Shown here: positions 1 to 9,922 of the stretch, in pieces
How positions within the stretch are numbered: the stretch's first letter is position 1
Layout of the letters: every line of letters begins with the position of its first letter
DNA from: Podocnemis expansa
Lineage: Eukaryota > Chordata > Testudines > Podocnemididae
Length of the DNA: 64,000 nucleotides
NCBI GenBank assembly: GCA_007922195.1
Contig: ML681963.1
Span: 139,337,622-139,401,621, forward strand
Direction: 5' to 3'
Translations under genes and position numbers: made by a program
The notes under the pieces: model-generated
What the model saw: the letters and a program-made list of their open reading frames with translations, nothing else
The model's database searches: none
What the model was told of the DNA's origin: nothing

Positions 1-116
1 TCAGGCAATGCCTTAATCATAAAACCATCTTTCTACCACCTGGGACAAAGCCATAGCAGACTATTGCATAACTGCACAGTCACATAACAGCAAATGTTTG
101 GGAGTATTTTCCTTAC

Positions 117-191
117 CTGGTCTTTGTTGACAAATCCCCAGATTCCAGCAGCCACTTCACAAGCAAACAGGATCACCAAGCAAGTAAAGAA
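117..191 (-). CDS. CD81: CD81 exon 4 (partial gene, internal coding exon)
   Basis: A 75-base exon of 25 whole codons. The minus-strand translation starts FFTCLVILFACEVAAG and ends GFVNKDQ. This is the third transmembrane segment of the tetraspanin CD81 and the first residues of the large extracellular loop. The acceptor is a pyrimidine-rich tract ending in CAG just right of 191, and the donor GTAAGG lies just left of 117. The exon starts in phase 0, which fits the end of exon 3 at 14066. CD81 is a four-pass plasma-membrane protein that organises tetraspanin microdomains, for example with CD19 on B cells. The residues match the known vertebrate CD81 sequence so closely that CD9 or another paralogue is unlikely. 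Later exons (most of the large loop, TM4) fall before base 1. Confidence 0.95.
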
Positions 192-602
192 CTGTGAAGA
201 CAGATTAAGAGAGGGTCATTAAAAGACTTGACTTCAGGACTGAGAAAGGGGGTTTGGAGATGGCAGCCCAAGCTCACTGGATGAAGAATGGGGTGGAATT
301 GTCCCACAAGGGGGGGAAGTATGGTTCAAGCAATGTAGATAGCAACATGGCTTCAACAGTTCAAGGATTTTGTGGCAAAAACAATGAATCATTCTCCTTT
401 GGCTATATGCATACATGAATGGTAGCAGGGGGGAAAGACCCCTGAGTGATTCCGGGTCTGGGAACAGAGGTCATGCTGGGTGGGGGAAGGATTAGCAAGA
501 GACCTCTGTCAATTGGAGAATCAGAGGAAGAGAGAAAGTTTGTTGGGGGTTTCAGGGGGTGGGGTGGGGTGGGGTGTTAGGGTCTATGGAAAAGAAACAA
601 AA
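192..602. other. CD81 intron 3, no recognised feature
   Basis: Intronic sequence right of exon 4. It has a G-rich stretch near 555-575 (runs of GGGGT), but I see no gene or repeat that I can name. Confidence 0.6.
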
Positions 603-829
603 GCGTAGCCATCTTAGTCTAGTTCAGTAAAACAAAAAAGAAGGCCTGTGGCACTTAAAGGCTAACAAATTTATTTATTGCATGAGCTTTTGTGGGAGAA
701 AATCCCACTTTGTCAGATGCTTTGAAGATGGGGGAGCATCTGATGAAGTGGGATTTTCTCCCACAAAAGCTCATGCAATAAATAAATTTGTTCGTCTTTA
801 AAAGTGCCACAGGCCTTCTTTTTTGTTTT
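603..829. repeat. Penelope-type foldback repeat, copy 1 (complete palindrome)
   Basis: The left arm contains TCCTGTGGCACTTAAAG-type sequence (here GGCCTGTGGCAC), AAATTTATTTATTGCATGAG and a GTGGG hairpin. The right arm is its inverted copy and ends in AAAAGTGCCACAGG. The arms are separated by only about 15 bases, so the whole unit folds into one long hairpin. The right arm contains a CTGATGA core at 740-746, a GTGGG/CCCAC stem at 748-764 and a GC-TCAT-GC mini-hairpin at 769-776, in the order found in hammerhead ribozymes. The same arms flank Penelope coding remnants at 18724-19803, which is why I assign the family. Confidence 0.8.
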
Positions 830-1175
830 TATGGAAAGGAAGTTAGTTAATATTCCTGGGATTACTGGGCATGTTGTGTGAGCTTCCCACTTTGACACAG
901 CCACTCCCGACTTGCTAACATGGGGCTGGCCCCTCAGGCACAGACTTACAGAGGGCCCTCTTGGCAGCTGCAGGTTTCTGCATAAACAGGAACACTTACA
1001 GTTCCCCCAGCCTTACCCTATGAACAGTTAGCCCAAGTGTTCTGCTCAGCCTCCTTCCTGCCAGCCCAGACACCCCCCCTGCAGCAGTCCAAAGTCAATG
1101 GGACCACTGTGATCATCCAGTCTGATCTGCGTAACACAGGCTTAATAAATAATCCCAGAAAGATTTGCTGTACAG
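830..1175. other. Intronic sequence without recognised feature
   Basis: No coding region or named repeat seen; short open frames lack any family signal. Confidence 0.5.
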
Positions 1176-1343
1176 CAGGGGTCTCAAACTCAAATCACCA
1201 CAACAGCCACATGAGGACTAGTATTGTAGCCCAAGGGTGGCACCAGGTGAAACCTTTTCATACAGTGATATTGCAAATATCAGGAACAGTGTCATTGCAG
1301 GCTGCAGGAAACAGCTTTAGGGGGCACGTGTTTGAGATCCCTG
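1176..1343. mobile_element. hAT-type MITE, CAGGGGTCTCAAAC family, copy 1
   Basis: It begins CAGGGGTCTCAAAC and ends with the inverted form GTTTGAGATCCCTG, giving a 168-bp element. The flanking octamers CTGTACAG and TTGTAGGA share the core TGTA, consistent with an aged 8-bp target duplication. The interior is shared with 22538-22706 and 58372-58462. Confidence 0.8.
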
Positions 1344-1643
1344 TTGTAGGAGGACAGCCAGCCTGGATTTAAAATTGACAGTGATGGAGACTCCACCACA
1401 ACCATTGATAAATTGTACCAATGGTTAATTACTCTCACCATACACCTTATTTTCAGTCTTAATTTGTTTTGCTTCAACTTCCAGCCATGGATCATGTTAT
1501 ACCTTTCTCTGCATTATCAAATATCTTCCCCAAACAGGTATGTACAGACTAATCAAATCACCCCATCATCTTCTTTGTTAAGATAAACAGACTTTGCTCC
1601 TGTAGCTTGTCATTAAAAGGCATGTTTTCTAGTCCTTTAAAAT

Positions 1644-2691
1644 CAGTGGTTCAACCTGAGGCCTTCAAAAGGTTTTCAAAGTGGCCCAAGGCTCGCCTCC
1701 TGCTGGCTACAGAAAGGAGCTGCTATATATCAGGGGGTGTCAAACACGAGGCCCACACACCTTTCATCCTCCCTGTACTCTGTGGGACAACACTCTCTCC
1801 CTAACGCACTTGTTCTCAACCACTCTCAATGTGTCAGGACACATTACGATGTCGCCACAGAGTGGCAAGTATGTTTCTGAGAGCCAGGGAGATGGCTGGA
1901 TTTGGCACCAGGGGGTGGTGTGTGTGTTCGTTCTGTAGAGTCATGATATGCCACCAAGACTGTCGTGACCTGCAAAAGGCTGAGAACACTGCTCTAAAAG
2001 ACAGACAGGTCTCGCACACCCAGTGCTCCACAACTAAAGTGTCAAGTCTTGTGACATCATGGTGCATTGGATACACAAGTCGACAGTCAGAGGCCACTCA
2101 CTCCACATAGAGAGAGAGAGGGATATCACGGAGTGCAGTTTCACACACACAGCACTCTGCAATGTCTCAAGAGTACTGCATTATTTTGATTTATGGCATG
2201 TATACCTGGCCTGTCACAGAAAATGAGTTTGATGCCCCTGCAGTGTATAAGGACCCAGGTGGTGCACGTGTCTGGGGGCCCAGAAAACCAAATGGAGGCT
2301 TCTTGCTGCAGCCAAGGGGATGGGAGACCAGCACACCCCTCCTCCAGCAATACAGGAGTATGGCAAAGCACTCTGCCTAGGTCCACAGGCACTGGGGTCC
2401 ATGCTAGAGCCAGAAAGAGGGGAGCATGATTCCCATCCTTGCCCTGCCACCCCCCCGAAGGCACTCACTGCCTATGGACCGAGGTGGAACACACAGGGCC
2501 ACAGGATGTGTATGGTTTTCCTGCTGCAGCCAGGGAGACAGGAGATCACCTAGGAGGCAGCCTCCTCACTGTACTCCTGCAATCTGACTACAAAGGGGGA
2601 GCAGGGGAGGCCGCTGGCAGAGACTGGTGGCCTTTCAGGAGTCATAAAAATGATCTGTGGCCCCTGGGTGGAAAAGATAGGAAACCACCAT
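1644..2691. mobile_element. hAT-type element inserted in CR1, with a nested MITE
   Basis: The left end CAGTGGTTCAACC and the right end GGAAACCACCAT are imperfect inverted repeats of the CAGTGGTTC hAT type. The octamers TTTAAAAT (1636-1643) and CTTAAACT (2692-2699) match at 6 of 8 positions and would be the target duplication. The interior has no transposase that I can identify. A smaller MITE sits inside at 1807-1991. Confidence 0.65.
1807..1991. mobile_element. Nested hAT MITE, TTCTCAACCACTGTG family, copy 1
   Basis: Starts with CACTTGTTCTCAACCACT and ends GGCTGAGAACACTG, an inverted pair. It is the same family as 30757-30944 and 50775-50936. The flanking octamers match at about 5 of 8 positions. 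Confidence 0.65.
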
Positions 2692-2950
2692 CTTAAACTG
2701 TTCTCATGGCTCTTCTCTGAACTCTCTCCAGTTTAGCAACATCCTCCTTGAATGGTTTACACCAAAACTGGACACAGAATTCCAGCAGCAGTCACACTGT
2801 GCTAAACAGAGGTAAAAATCTTTCTACTGCTGATCAAGATTCCCTTGTTCATACATCCAAGGACCCTTTTGGCCATAATGTCCCACTGGGAACTCCTCTT
2901 CCACCACAGCAAGGGACAAACTTTAGGGTGTCCAAGAGCATTTGGTGATG

Positions 2951-5559
2951 CAGTTGGAAGTGTATTTTCTGGCTTGGGGAAAATAAAACGATCATGAAAC
3001 AGAAGCTAAATCAAAGTCAAGTGCCATCTAACTAAGTGAGAGGTGGAGAGTCTTCTGAATACTTCCTACAGCCAGTCCTTCCCATCCCCTAGACCAACTT
3101 GCTGGAAGAGGTCACCTCCTAGCCCCCTTGCAGCCAACCTCATCAACACTGAACAGGAAAAGATGGATGTGTAGATGAAAGAATACATCATAACAAGGAG
3201 TACCAGATTATTGGCAAATAGGATTTCTTCCCCATTTTTACTCACAATCATCCTAGGCAGTCAAGGAAAAGGAGTTTTGAAACTGTACTTTTAACAAAAT
3301 TATGCCATAGCTAGTTTTTGAGGCCTCTGACCTGGCACCTCAGAGCCTAGTTTCCAATGCATAAACCCAAAGGGATTGCAAGAATGTAGAAGCGGTGTTC
3401 TTAATTTCTTACAAGAGAAAAATTTGGATTGCTGTAGCCAATGCCTGTAGTTTCCTTTGTAATTTAATCCAACCAGCTGATGCAAGGCTGCTGTAGCTCC
3501 CAAACAGCACACTAGGTTTCACCCGTTTTACCCTCTGGTGGGAAAAAAGTTAAATTGTCCTCTGAAGACTCCATTTTTAATAATTTCTCCAAGTCAGTTA
3601 TGAAACTCTTACTATAGAAAAGTAATGCTCCAAGACTTCGCCTCCAGATTCCTCACCCGCTACTTGGTACTTCCAAAAGGAGCTCTCCCTCAGAGAGCCC
3701 AGAATGGATTTCACACTGAGCCCAAGGCAAGTAGATGTAGGGTTTAGAGAGTTTGGTCAATGCTGTGCAACTATTCATATTAAAAACCATGAAACAAAAA
3801 AACAAGACTCCTCTATTCAGACACCTGCTATCCAGCACTGATGTTTTGAGTTCAGGTGGTCCCCAGCAGCACAGAACATACACACCGTAGCCTATTCATC
3901 CTTCTGCAGACAAGATGCTTACTACGTTTTCCCTCATAGCAAAAGCCACATTCCCAGAGGCCAGCTAGAAAGCCAGCCCTTCCATTTCTGGGGCTCTCTT
4001 TCATTTTTTGAAGGTCACATCACTACAGAACAAGGACAACGATTTCTTGCCTTCCAAAAAGCTACACTGTATCCCTAGAAGCAAAGCTCACAATAGAAAC
4101 TATGTTCACTCACATAGTGCCAACACCTTTTCTCAGTGTAATCCTCTCCCAAGACTCCATTCAAATAGTTATTTCTTCCACATCTTTCCCACACTCCGCA
4201 AAAGTACATCAGTGATGACGACAGTTAGGGATGCTAGCATAACAATTTGACCTTATAGGTCTATTTGCTGGCATAAATGTTTGGGTTTGTTTGCTCACTT
4301 GAGAGCTGCCCTATTGACACATGCAAACAAAGGAAAAAAAACAAAAAACGACCGTGTTGCTTCTGCCTACAGCCAGAGGTTTTTTTTGTTTTTAAATATT
4401 ATAACTGCTATGAGAAAAAGAGATAAGGGATAGAGTTAAAGGGTTGCTGGCTATCATGGGAGATTGATATATGGACATATCCCTCGAAGGACAGTTCTGC
4501 CCTGGCTCCTCAAAGACAGGTTGGAACAAGGACAAGCAATCAGTTGAGAGAGGCAAGGAAGATGGGTGGGTATGTGAAAGAAACAGTAAAAGCCAAAGAA
4601 AAGGTGACAAATGTTGGAACATAACCTTACCCCTGCCCCCTCCCATGATGTATAAAAGAGGTCATACTGAAGCCCACAGACTCAAGACCTTCCAAAACAT
4701 AAAAGAACCATAAATTGCAAAGGGTGGTATTATGGCAAACACTACAGGTATAATTAAGCCCAACAAAAAGGGGTGGGAGGAGGAAAGCTCTACTGATGTG
4801 AAGATGGTTATGCTTGCTTGTTAACTCTAATAAACTTCAGATTACCTGCATTTCAAACTCTGGCCTTCTGCTTTCTGTCTGCGAAACAAAAACCAGGGAA
4901 GGAGGGGGCAGCTAACAGGCAGCAGCATAGATCTTCAAAGCATACTGATGAGAGGAAAACCTTCCTCCTATCAGTCACATAGTAAGAGAATAAAGTCTGT
5001 GGCATTAGATCATAGTCTCAATGGATCACTTCTGTGGTTCCTGGTCTTTAATGCCTTTATTGCCAGTCTAGCATTTGAGGACAATTTAAATGCCATTGAC
5101 TGCCTTGGGTTATTCCTTTGCAATGAATGTTTTCTTGCAAACATCCATTACCCCCCACACAGGGAGTGAGGTCACAGTGGGAAATATCCAAAAGGTTAAA
5201 ACACTGCCTTGAAAGCATCAGTTTCTTAGTGTAACTGCAGATTATCAGGTGTCATTCAAAGGTGCCTCCAGCCTTCCCTTGGCAAGCAAGAGTGGGAGGG
5301 ATGCAGTCGGCACTGCTAATCTCAGCCAAAGCAGTCAGTTTCCACTACGAGGTCTCAAGTATATTCTGTCATCTGCCCACTTAACCCCCTTCTGGACTTG
5401 AAAGGGAGGCAGGGTATTCAATTACAGTAGTTCCTTGAGTTTACAAAAAAAACTTGCTGACAGAAAGCTTATAACTTGGTATTCCCAAGGTCCTCAGGAT
5501 CTCATTCACACAACCCCAGCTATATTTGCCACTTAGTTCCTCTCACCTTCAATAATTAT
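2951..5559. other. CD81 intron 3 sequence without recognised genes
   Basis: AT-rich intronic DNA with many short open frames, none with a family signal. No repeat named with confidence. Confidence 0.5.
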
Positions 5560-5690
5560 TAGTAGTGGTAATGATACCTAGCTCTTAGATAACACTTTTC
5601 AATCAGTAGGTCTCAAGATGCTCTATGAAGGAGGTCGGTATCCTTATCCCCATTTTATAGACGGGAAATTGAAGAAAGAAGTTGCTCACC
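5560..5690 (-). repeat. MIR-like ancient SINE fragment
   Basis: The plus strand reads TAGCTCTTAGATAACACTTT, then a block ending CCTTATCCCCATTTTATAGA and GAAATTGAAG. This is the reverse complement of the core and 3' part of the amniote MIR-type SINE (GCCTCAGTTTCC...AAATGGGGATAA type). The tRNA head is missing. An ancient insertion, diverged by many substitutions. Confidence 0.7.
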
Positions 5691-6180
5691 CATCAGGCGG
5701 GTGGCAGGAAAACAGTTCTTTTCCTGGCTTAGTGTCCTACATGGAGAGTGCTGAGGAATACCTTCCCTTGGAAAGTCAGATAGACCGGAGTCTAGGTGAA
5801 GATCTCAGCTCACTCTGGAGCTAATTTTAAAACAAATGGACCCCTCTTCCCATTCCCTCACAAGCAGAAGCTTTTGAGGGCCTTTATTTCTTTAAGGACA
5901 TGCAGACAGAGTTGGCAGAAGGAAGCAATCTTGTAAGGAGAACAGATTTCTTTCTCAGAATACACATGGTGTCCCATTGCAAAGTGTCTTAATTCCAAGC
6001 AGTCCATGAACACACTTGAGTACTACAATTTCTCCAGCCAGAGTCCATTACAGGACTGGCATTCAGTGAAGACAAGCTTTCACCCAAACCTCAGACAAAA
6101 TCTTGCAAGAGTCAAAGGAAGTTCACAATCATTAGTGTCTTCATTCTACTCTTATTTTTCAATTTCTTTTGGCTCTATAG

Positions 6181-6845
6181 CAGGGGTGGCCAAACTTATG
6201 GAACTCAAACCCACACAAGCTGATTATTAAACCTTTGAGAGCCACACTGAGGCATATAGCCATATACTTTTACCTACTCCAAAATTACTAAGTTTAAAAT
6301 TCATTGCACACTAATTTTATCATAAAAGGAGAACAAATATTGATCCTACTAATGTCAGATTCTAATAATTACTTAAGGTCACCATGAAAACTAGACCTAT
6401 ACGGTAAAAACTTAGCTGTCGCTCAATGTAGAAGACTGCAGCCTAGCAGCAAGTTTTTTAAAATCCTGACCATGACACACTTCTCCCCACTGTCCCTGAC
6501 CATGCCACTCTTCTCCCTCATCTCCAACCATGCCATGCTTCTTCCTGCCATTCCCAACCATGCTACCACTTCTCCCTGCTGTCCCGACCCCCTCCCGAAC
6601 CTCCAGACCCTGACGCTGGCTCCCCCTGGCTGACCCCCTCCACAGAGCCCCCTTACCTGGCCGCTCCAATGGCTAGGCACGGGCTGGGGCTCCTCCTGAG
6701 TGTGCTCTGAGCATACTCAGGGTAGGGGATTTAAAACTCTTAGGCTGGGACTGCTTTTCTAAATTGATTTGCTGATGTTCTTTCGTGAGCCACACTTTTT
6801 CATTCAAGAGCTGCATGTGGCTCCTGAGCCGCAGTTTGGATTCTG
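6181..6845. mobile_element. hAT MITE, CAGGGGTGGCCAAAC family, copy 1
   Basis: Starts CAGGGGTGGCCAAAC. The right end holds the conserved terminal block (CACTTTTTCATTCAAGAG, then GAGCCGCAGTTTGG), but its last bases are altered, so no clean target duplication is visible. The interior has a pyrimidine-rich block of short repeated CTTCTCCC / CATGCCA units. The terminal blocks match 24288-24500 and 29250-29320, and in reverse 62178-62655. Confidence 0.75.
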
Positions 6846-7035
6846 AAAGCACCAAAATGTCACAAGAATGAGATGGGAAATACCATGGAATAATCTATTC
6901 TGTAGTCTCAAGAGAATGGACATGTGATTAATCCAAATTGATTTCCCACTGTGAATACAAGGGTTTGCTAAGAGTGCCTCTCTTTACTCGCATCACAATA
7001 ATCTCTACTCTCCACTGGTTTAAGTCACTCTGAGC

Positions 7036-7351
7036 CAGGGGTCAGGAACCCAAAACGTAACAGCCGTTTTAAAAAATTCCTTCAACAACCAAGTGTTTTG
7101 AAATCTGCAGTGGGTGTAGCCTCCTAGTGGGGAAAGCTGGGCCAGAGCACCTGCCACAGGGTCCCCTGGTGTGGGGTGGGGGGAGTCCATAACCAGGAGC
7201 AGGCTCCCCACAGGATCCCCAAATGGGGGTGGAGCAGATCCAGAAGCAGGCCACCTCTACAGTCCCCTGGTGGCAAGCCAGGGCCTGAAGCCTCAAGGGG
7301 GCAGCCAAAGAGTCACATGTGGCTCCAAAGCCACAGGTTGCAAACCCCCTG
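7036..7351. mobile_element. hAT MITE, CAGGGGTC-GGAACC family, copy 1
   Basis: Begins CAGGGGTCAGGAACCC and ends GGTTGCAAACCCCCTG. The flanks CTCTGAGC and TTCTGAGT differ only by end transitions, consistent with an 8-bp duplication. The interior has GC-rich CCCCTGGTG units. A second copy lies at 56075-56345. Confidence 0.8.
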
Positions 7352-7739
7352 TTCTGAGTGGAGGAAGTGGCACTTGTTTACTACATACATAAAGTACCCA
7401 GCCCAGTTTTAGGTGCTGGGTATTCCCTACTGGAATTCCATGATTAGACAGGAAGAGATGCTGGAGGTCACGGTGAATGAAAGCAACAGCACCACATTGG
7501 TTTGGCACTTCCAATGAGCTTGTGCAACTGTTAATAGAACAGAACCTGTCTGGAGTCTTGAGTTTTCGAATCACACCAACAACACTTGCACAAACAGATT
7601 TCCCAGCATTTTCCACAAAGGCCTCTCTATGATGCTGTTAGCAAACTTTTGTCAAGCACCTGCTCCAGGCCACATCACTAGGTTATCTATCCATAGGCAG
7701 AAACCTGATTTCTGGAGTTTGTAGGGATCCATAGGTAAA

Positions 7740-7754
7740 GGGGGGGGGGGGGGG
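7740..7754 (+). repeat. Poly(G) run
   Basis: Fifteen consecutive G bases, a low-complexity tract prone to slippage and assembly error. Confidence 0.95.
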
Positions 7755-8020
7755 TTGTTCTACAGTTGTGAAGAGGCACTGTGTCCAGAGTAGGGCAAAT
7801 AAAATGCAACAAATCCCTACTGGCCTCCTTCCCCTGGGACTGCTGGAATGAATCAAAGTGTCCTGCTCCCTACACCCTCTCATTCTACCAGTGATGCCTG
7901 TTCCCCAGGAGTTAGCAAGAGGATGACAACAGTCACCAACAGCACAAACTTTCTGATACTATGCAGTTCTGGACTAGATACAAGAACCATATGCACCTAG
8001 ACAGCAAGGGAGAAAAAAAA

Positions 8021-8230
8021 GAGAGTTACTTACCTGTAACTTCTGTTCTTCGAGATGCACTGCTCACATCCGTTCCCCTTGGGTGTGCATGCGCCAATGT
8101 GCCCTGCTGCTGGAAAGCTTTTGCCCTTAGTCTGACCTCCCAGGGGCAGCAGCAGCGCCCCCTAGCGTGGCGTGCGACCGCCCCTTGCTAGCTGCTGCTC
8201 CTCCGCCTCTCCCCTCAGTCCCTTCTTTCT
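8021..8230. repeat. DIRS-A left inverted terminal repeat (element 3' end)
   Basis: The outer part 8025-8064 is repeated in reverse at 8282-8315. The inner part 8046-8230 matches the reverse complement of 13591-13775 with only scattered differences. On the minus strand the terminus contains GTTACAG|GTAAGTAAC (donor GT at 8032-8033), a consensus splice donor in CD81 sense. Confidence 0.88.
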
Positions 8231-8281
8231 GGTAACTCCGAAGTGGGGATGGAAGGCGGGCGTGGAATGGATGCAAGCAGC

Positions 8282-8359
8282 GCATCTTGAAGAACAGAAA
8301 TTACAGGTAAGCAATTGTCCTTTTTCTTCAAGCAGCTGCTCACATGCATTCCCCTTGGG
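8282..8359. repeat. DIRS-A internal complementary region
   Basis: Arm one (8282-8315) contains GAACAGAAATTACAGGTAAG, the reverse complement of the left terminus. Arm two (about 8320-8359) contains CAGCTGCTCACATGCATTCC, complementary to the right terminus at 13741-13780. In known DIRS elements this region templates completion of both ends on a circular intermediate. Its place just downstream of the recombinase gene is as expected. Confidence 0.85.
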
Positions 8360-8449
8360 TGAACAGCGAGCCTTACCTTGGACAGCGGGCAGAGTTACGA
8401 TCTGCTGGCGCAGAGGATGGCTTCGCCAAACACCGCGTCGCCTCTCGCC

Positions 8450-9695
8450 TGTTGCACCAGGGTGTAGTGGGAGGTGAAAGTATGGACCAAAGCCCAGGTC
8501 ACTGCCCGGCAAATATCATGGATAAGGATACGGGCTAAAAAAAGCTTCTGACGCCGCCTGTGCTCTAGTCGAATGCACCTTAACAGGTCTGGCAGGCGAG
8601 ATCCCTGCGACTCAATAGCATTCCCTTATGCAGGCCACAATCCATGACAAGATCATTTAAGTCAAGTCACCGGGCTGCCCTTAAGCCTCTCTGCTGGGGC
8701 TACAAATAACTGCGTCGATTTGCGGAAAGGTTTTGTCCTCTTGATGTAAAAGGCCAAAGCCCTGTGAACACCCAGGGAGCGCCACCATCTCTGCTCCTCC
8801 GAAGCATGCGGCTTGGCAAAAAAACACCGGCAGAAGTATGTCCTGGTTCAAGTGAAAATCGGATACTACCTTTGGAAGGAAGGCCAGATGCAGACGAAGG
8901 CGCACTTTGTCCTTGAAGAACACCGTGTACAGCAGTTCGGATGAGAGGGCCCTGAGTTCTGACACCCTCCTGCTTGATGTGATGGCAACCAGGAAGGCTA
9001 CCTTCTGCAAGAGGGTGGTGAGGGGGCACGTGGCCATGAGTTCAAAGGGTGGGCCAGAAAGCACGCAGAGGACTAAGTTGAGGTCCCACTGGGGGATTGG
9101 GGGTCTTGCTCTTGGGAGCACTCTGTCCAGACGTCTCAGGAAATGCACTGCCATCAGGTGTGAAAAAAACTCGGCCTCCCTCCAAGGGCAGGTGGAACAC
9201 GGAGATGGCCGCCAGGTGTACCCTCAATGAGGATGAGGCCAGGCCCTGTTGGCTCAGAGAGCAAAGGTAGTCCAAAATGGTTTGGATGGGTGCCCCTAGC
9301 GGATCCACCCCTTTTCCCCAGGCCCAGCTCAGGAACCGCTTCCACTTTGCCTTATAGGTGTGCCGAGTGGATCGCTTCCGGCTACCCAGCAGGATATGTC
9401 TCACGTCCTCCAAGCAGGCCAGCTCGTCTGCATTCAGCCACGGAGCCTCCAGGTGGTCAGATGGAGCGAAGCCAGATTCGGATGGAGGAGGCGCCCTTTG
9501 TCCTACAACAGCAAAATTGGGCTTGAGGAGAAGCTCTCGCGGCAGGGCCACCGACAGTTCGACCAGGAGGTGAAACCAATGCTGGTGAGGCCATGCTGGG
9601 GCGATTAGGATAACATCCACCCTGTCCCTCTTCACCTTCAGGAGGACTCTATGCAGAAGCAGAAGGGGGGGAGGGGGAGGCGTACAGGAGACCAC
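8450..9695 (-). pseudogene. DIRS-A tyrosine recombinase (broken)
   Basis: The N-terminal SAM-like part (9042-9695) has the run STRHTYKAKWKRFLSWA, typical of the core-binding domain of DIRS recombinases. The next frame (8681-9154) has FLVAITSSRRVSEL with the first catalytic Arg. The box His-Ser-Thr-Arg is visible near 8563-8577 in a shifted frame, and TFTSHYTL with the nucleophilic Tyr lies near 8457-8481. All three catalytic blocks are therefore still recognisable but spread over different frames, so the gene is dead as it stands. The enzyme would integrate the circular cDNA without an endonuclease cut. It is downstream of the RT and close to the internal complementary region. Confidence 0.85.
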
Positions 9696-9922
9696 TTGAC
9701 CAGTTCAACAGGAGCGCGTCCAGGAGGGAGCCCTGTTCCAGGCCTTTGTGGGAAGAGAACAGCTGGCACTTCCTGTTCTCCCAAGTCGCAAAAAGGTCCA
9801 CTCAGGGAAGACCCCAGATGTGGAAGATAGACCGCGCCACCTTGGGGTGAAGGGACCACTTGTGCTGAGAAGAGAAGCACCTGCTCAGGCAATCCGCCTG
9901 ACTGTTCCTCGCTCCCGGGAGA

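Larger units (their letters stand above)
1360..2950 (-). mobile_element. CR1-type LINE fragment, split by a hAT insertion
   Basis: On the minus strand, 1360-1643 and 2700-2950 form one continuous CR1-type LINE: the 3' part of the ORF2 coding region and its end. The right piece carries plus-strand text of the form TTCTCTGAACTCTCTCCAG and AAACTGGACACAGAATTCC, the reverse of the conserved CR1 C-terminal coding block. The reading frame is broken by stops. The two pieces are separated by the hAT element at 1644-2691, inserted later. Confidence 0.75.

Noticed and set aside
603..829. CRISPR-like array, because of many near-identical short palindromes
   Set aside because: Copies are kilobases apart, in a vertebrate intron, without regular spacers; they are dispersed retroelement repeats.
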